From Gammaproteobacteria bacterium (GTDB lineage: Bacteria > Pseudomonadota > Gammaproteobacteria > HK1), in NCBI GenBank assembly GCA_022822245.1, contig JAJECB010000076.1:1-6244 (forward strand): 6,244 bases of DNA, in the 5' to 3' direction. Shown one piece after another: positions 5,812 to 6,244 of the stretch; positions within the stretch are counted from its first letter, which is position 1, and every line of letters starts with the position of its first letter. The notes under the pieces are model-generated. The model was not told the DNA's origin. It saw only the letters and a list, made by a program, of their open reading frames with translations, and did no database searches. The translations under genes were made by a program, and so were the position numbers.

Positions 5812-5821
5812 CTCCTTCTCC
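5812..5821 (-). promoter_or_regulatory. Ribosome binding site supporting the internal TTG start
   Basis: Read leftward, GGAGAAGGAG abuts the TTG at 5809-5811; the outer GGAG is six bases from the start codon. It favours the 196-residue methyltransferase over the longer GTG-initiated form, but the purine-rich stretch also encodes Glu-Lys-Glu in the longer reading. Confidence 0.4.
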
Positions 5822-5908
5822 GGAAAGTTCCGAGCGCCAAGGATAACGCCGCTGCCCCCGCGACGGCCGGCGCCGCGGGTGGCAGGCACGGTACGCCTCG
5901 ACGGTTGC

Positions 5909-6169
5909 TCACGTCGGAGAGCTTCCGCTGATCGCGGGACCGGAGAGGCCGAGCCCCAGCTCCTTCAGCGCCTCTCGCCAAGGTAGGCACAAGACGCTCT
6001 CGATCCACGTGCGATCCGGGTCCCGGCTGATGCACACGGCCAGCGGCTCGGTGAAGGCCCGCGCGAAACGGGCGAGATTGCGAACGTCCTTCTCGTCGAG
6101 CCGGTTCGATGACTTGATTTCGATCGGCGCGATCGGCATGCCGGGGCGTTCGATAACCAGATCGATCCA
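5909..6169 (-). pseudogene. C-terminal remnant of a DUF4143 / PD-(D/E)XK nuclease-like protein
   Basis: The 86 sense codons here read WIDLVIERPGMPIAPIEIK at the start, then SSNRLDEKDVRNLARF and later LCLPWREALKELG. This matches the C-terminal domain of predicted AAA+ ATPases with DUF4143, a PD-(D/E)XK-type fold: Asp3, Glu17 and Lys19 form the expected D...ExK pattern. Homology runs upstream of the first ATG (6137-6139), through WIDLVIERPG, and then meets TAG at 6170-6172. The N-terminal several hundred residues of the family are therefore missing, and the adjoining sequence is compositionally different. I call it a truncated pseudogene, cut by an insertion. A 76-residue product from the ATG at 6139 is formally possible but would lack the first catalytic Asp. 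Its stop TGA lies 19 bp upstream of the longer methyltransferase start. Confidence 0.75.
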
Positions 6170-6173
6170 CTAG

Positions 6174-6244
6174 TGTCCCAAGAAACCCTCGTTCTACTCC
6201 CATAAGCTATTGTTTTTCTGTAATAAAACGGGCATTTGGGGCTG
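6174..6244. mobile_element. Probable terminal end of an insertion element (partial)
   Basis: From TGTCCCAAG onward composition drops to about 44% GC (31 of 71 bases), in sharp contrast to the GC-rich genes before it, and the change falls exactly where the DUF4143 reading frame breaks. The junction is CACTAGTG (6168-6175), whose central CTAG (6170-6173) could be a target-site duplication. No transposase is visible because the window ends, and the matching terminal inverted repeat is outside. The family cannot be named with confidence. Confidence 0.45.

Noticed and set aside
5269..5931. Forward open frame opposite the methyltransferase
   Set aside because: The opposite strand has a clear SAM-binding motif and family-like length; this frame has none.
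5808..6203. Leftward 131-codon open frame overlapping the DUF4143 remnant
   Set aside because: It is a shifted reading of the remnant, crosses the composition junction, and shows no conserved motif, unlike the frame containing IEIKSS.

Overview
The window is GC-rich (well above 60% by eye) bacterial DNA with dense, overlapping genes, Shine-Dalgarno-type ribosome sites and GTG/TTG starts. The gene families (MaoC hydratases, an AMP-forming CoA ligase, an acyl-CoA dehydrogenase, a MazEF-type toxin-antitoxin pair) fit an environmental high-GC bacterium such as a proteobacterium. The sequence alone does not settle the phylum.

Layout. Positions 1-84 hold nothing I can assign. A leftward toxin-antitoxin module follows: a MazF/PemK-type toxin (about 85-429) behind its ribbon-helix-helix antitoxin (420-665). 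A perfect 18-bp palindrome (674-691), probably the autoregulatory operator, sits just upstream. Diverging from it, a rightward four-gene acyl-CoA operon fills 780-5208: MaoC-like hydratase, AMP-forming CoA ligase, double-hotdog MaoC-like protein, acyl-CoA dehydrogenase. The first three genes overlap and the fourth follows after 42 bp with its own ribosome site. A leftward class I SAM-dependent methyltransferase (5221 to 5811 or 5889) converges on the operon end. Finally, 5909-6169 is the leftward C-terminal remnant of a DUF4143/PD-(D/E)XK-type protein. It breaks at a CTAG, beyond which the last ~70 bp are AT-rich (about 44% GC) and look like the end of an insertion element.

How the genes work together. 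The ligase would activate a carboxylic acid to its CoA thioester, the dehydrogenase would introduce a double bond and the MaoC-type proteins would hydrate it. That is a partial beta-oxidation-like pathway lacking a 3-hydroxyacyl-CoA dehydrogenase and a thiolase in this window. The dehydrogenase carries Asp where most of the family has the catalytic Glu, in a GDGT context that I associate with cyclohexanecarboxyl-CoA dehydrogenases. An alicyclic or branched acid is therefore a reasonable but unproven substrate. Three of the four enzymes deviate at textbook active-site positions and the fourth (the ligase) has an atypical phosphate-binding loop, so this looks like a specialised module and not ordinary fatty-acid oxidation.

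Other notable points: the toxin has no ATG/GTG/TTG at its expected start (GTA where a GTGA stop-start overlap would be normal), the antitoxin mRNA may be leaderless, and the DUF4143 gene is decayed. No RNA genes, CRISPR arrays or clear terminators were seen.
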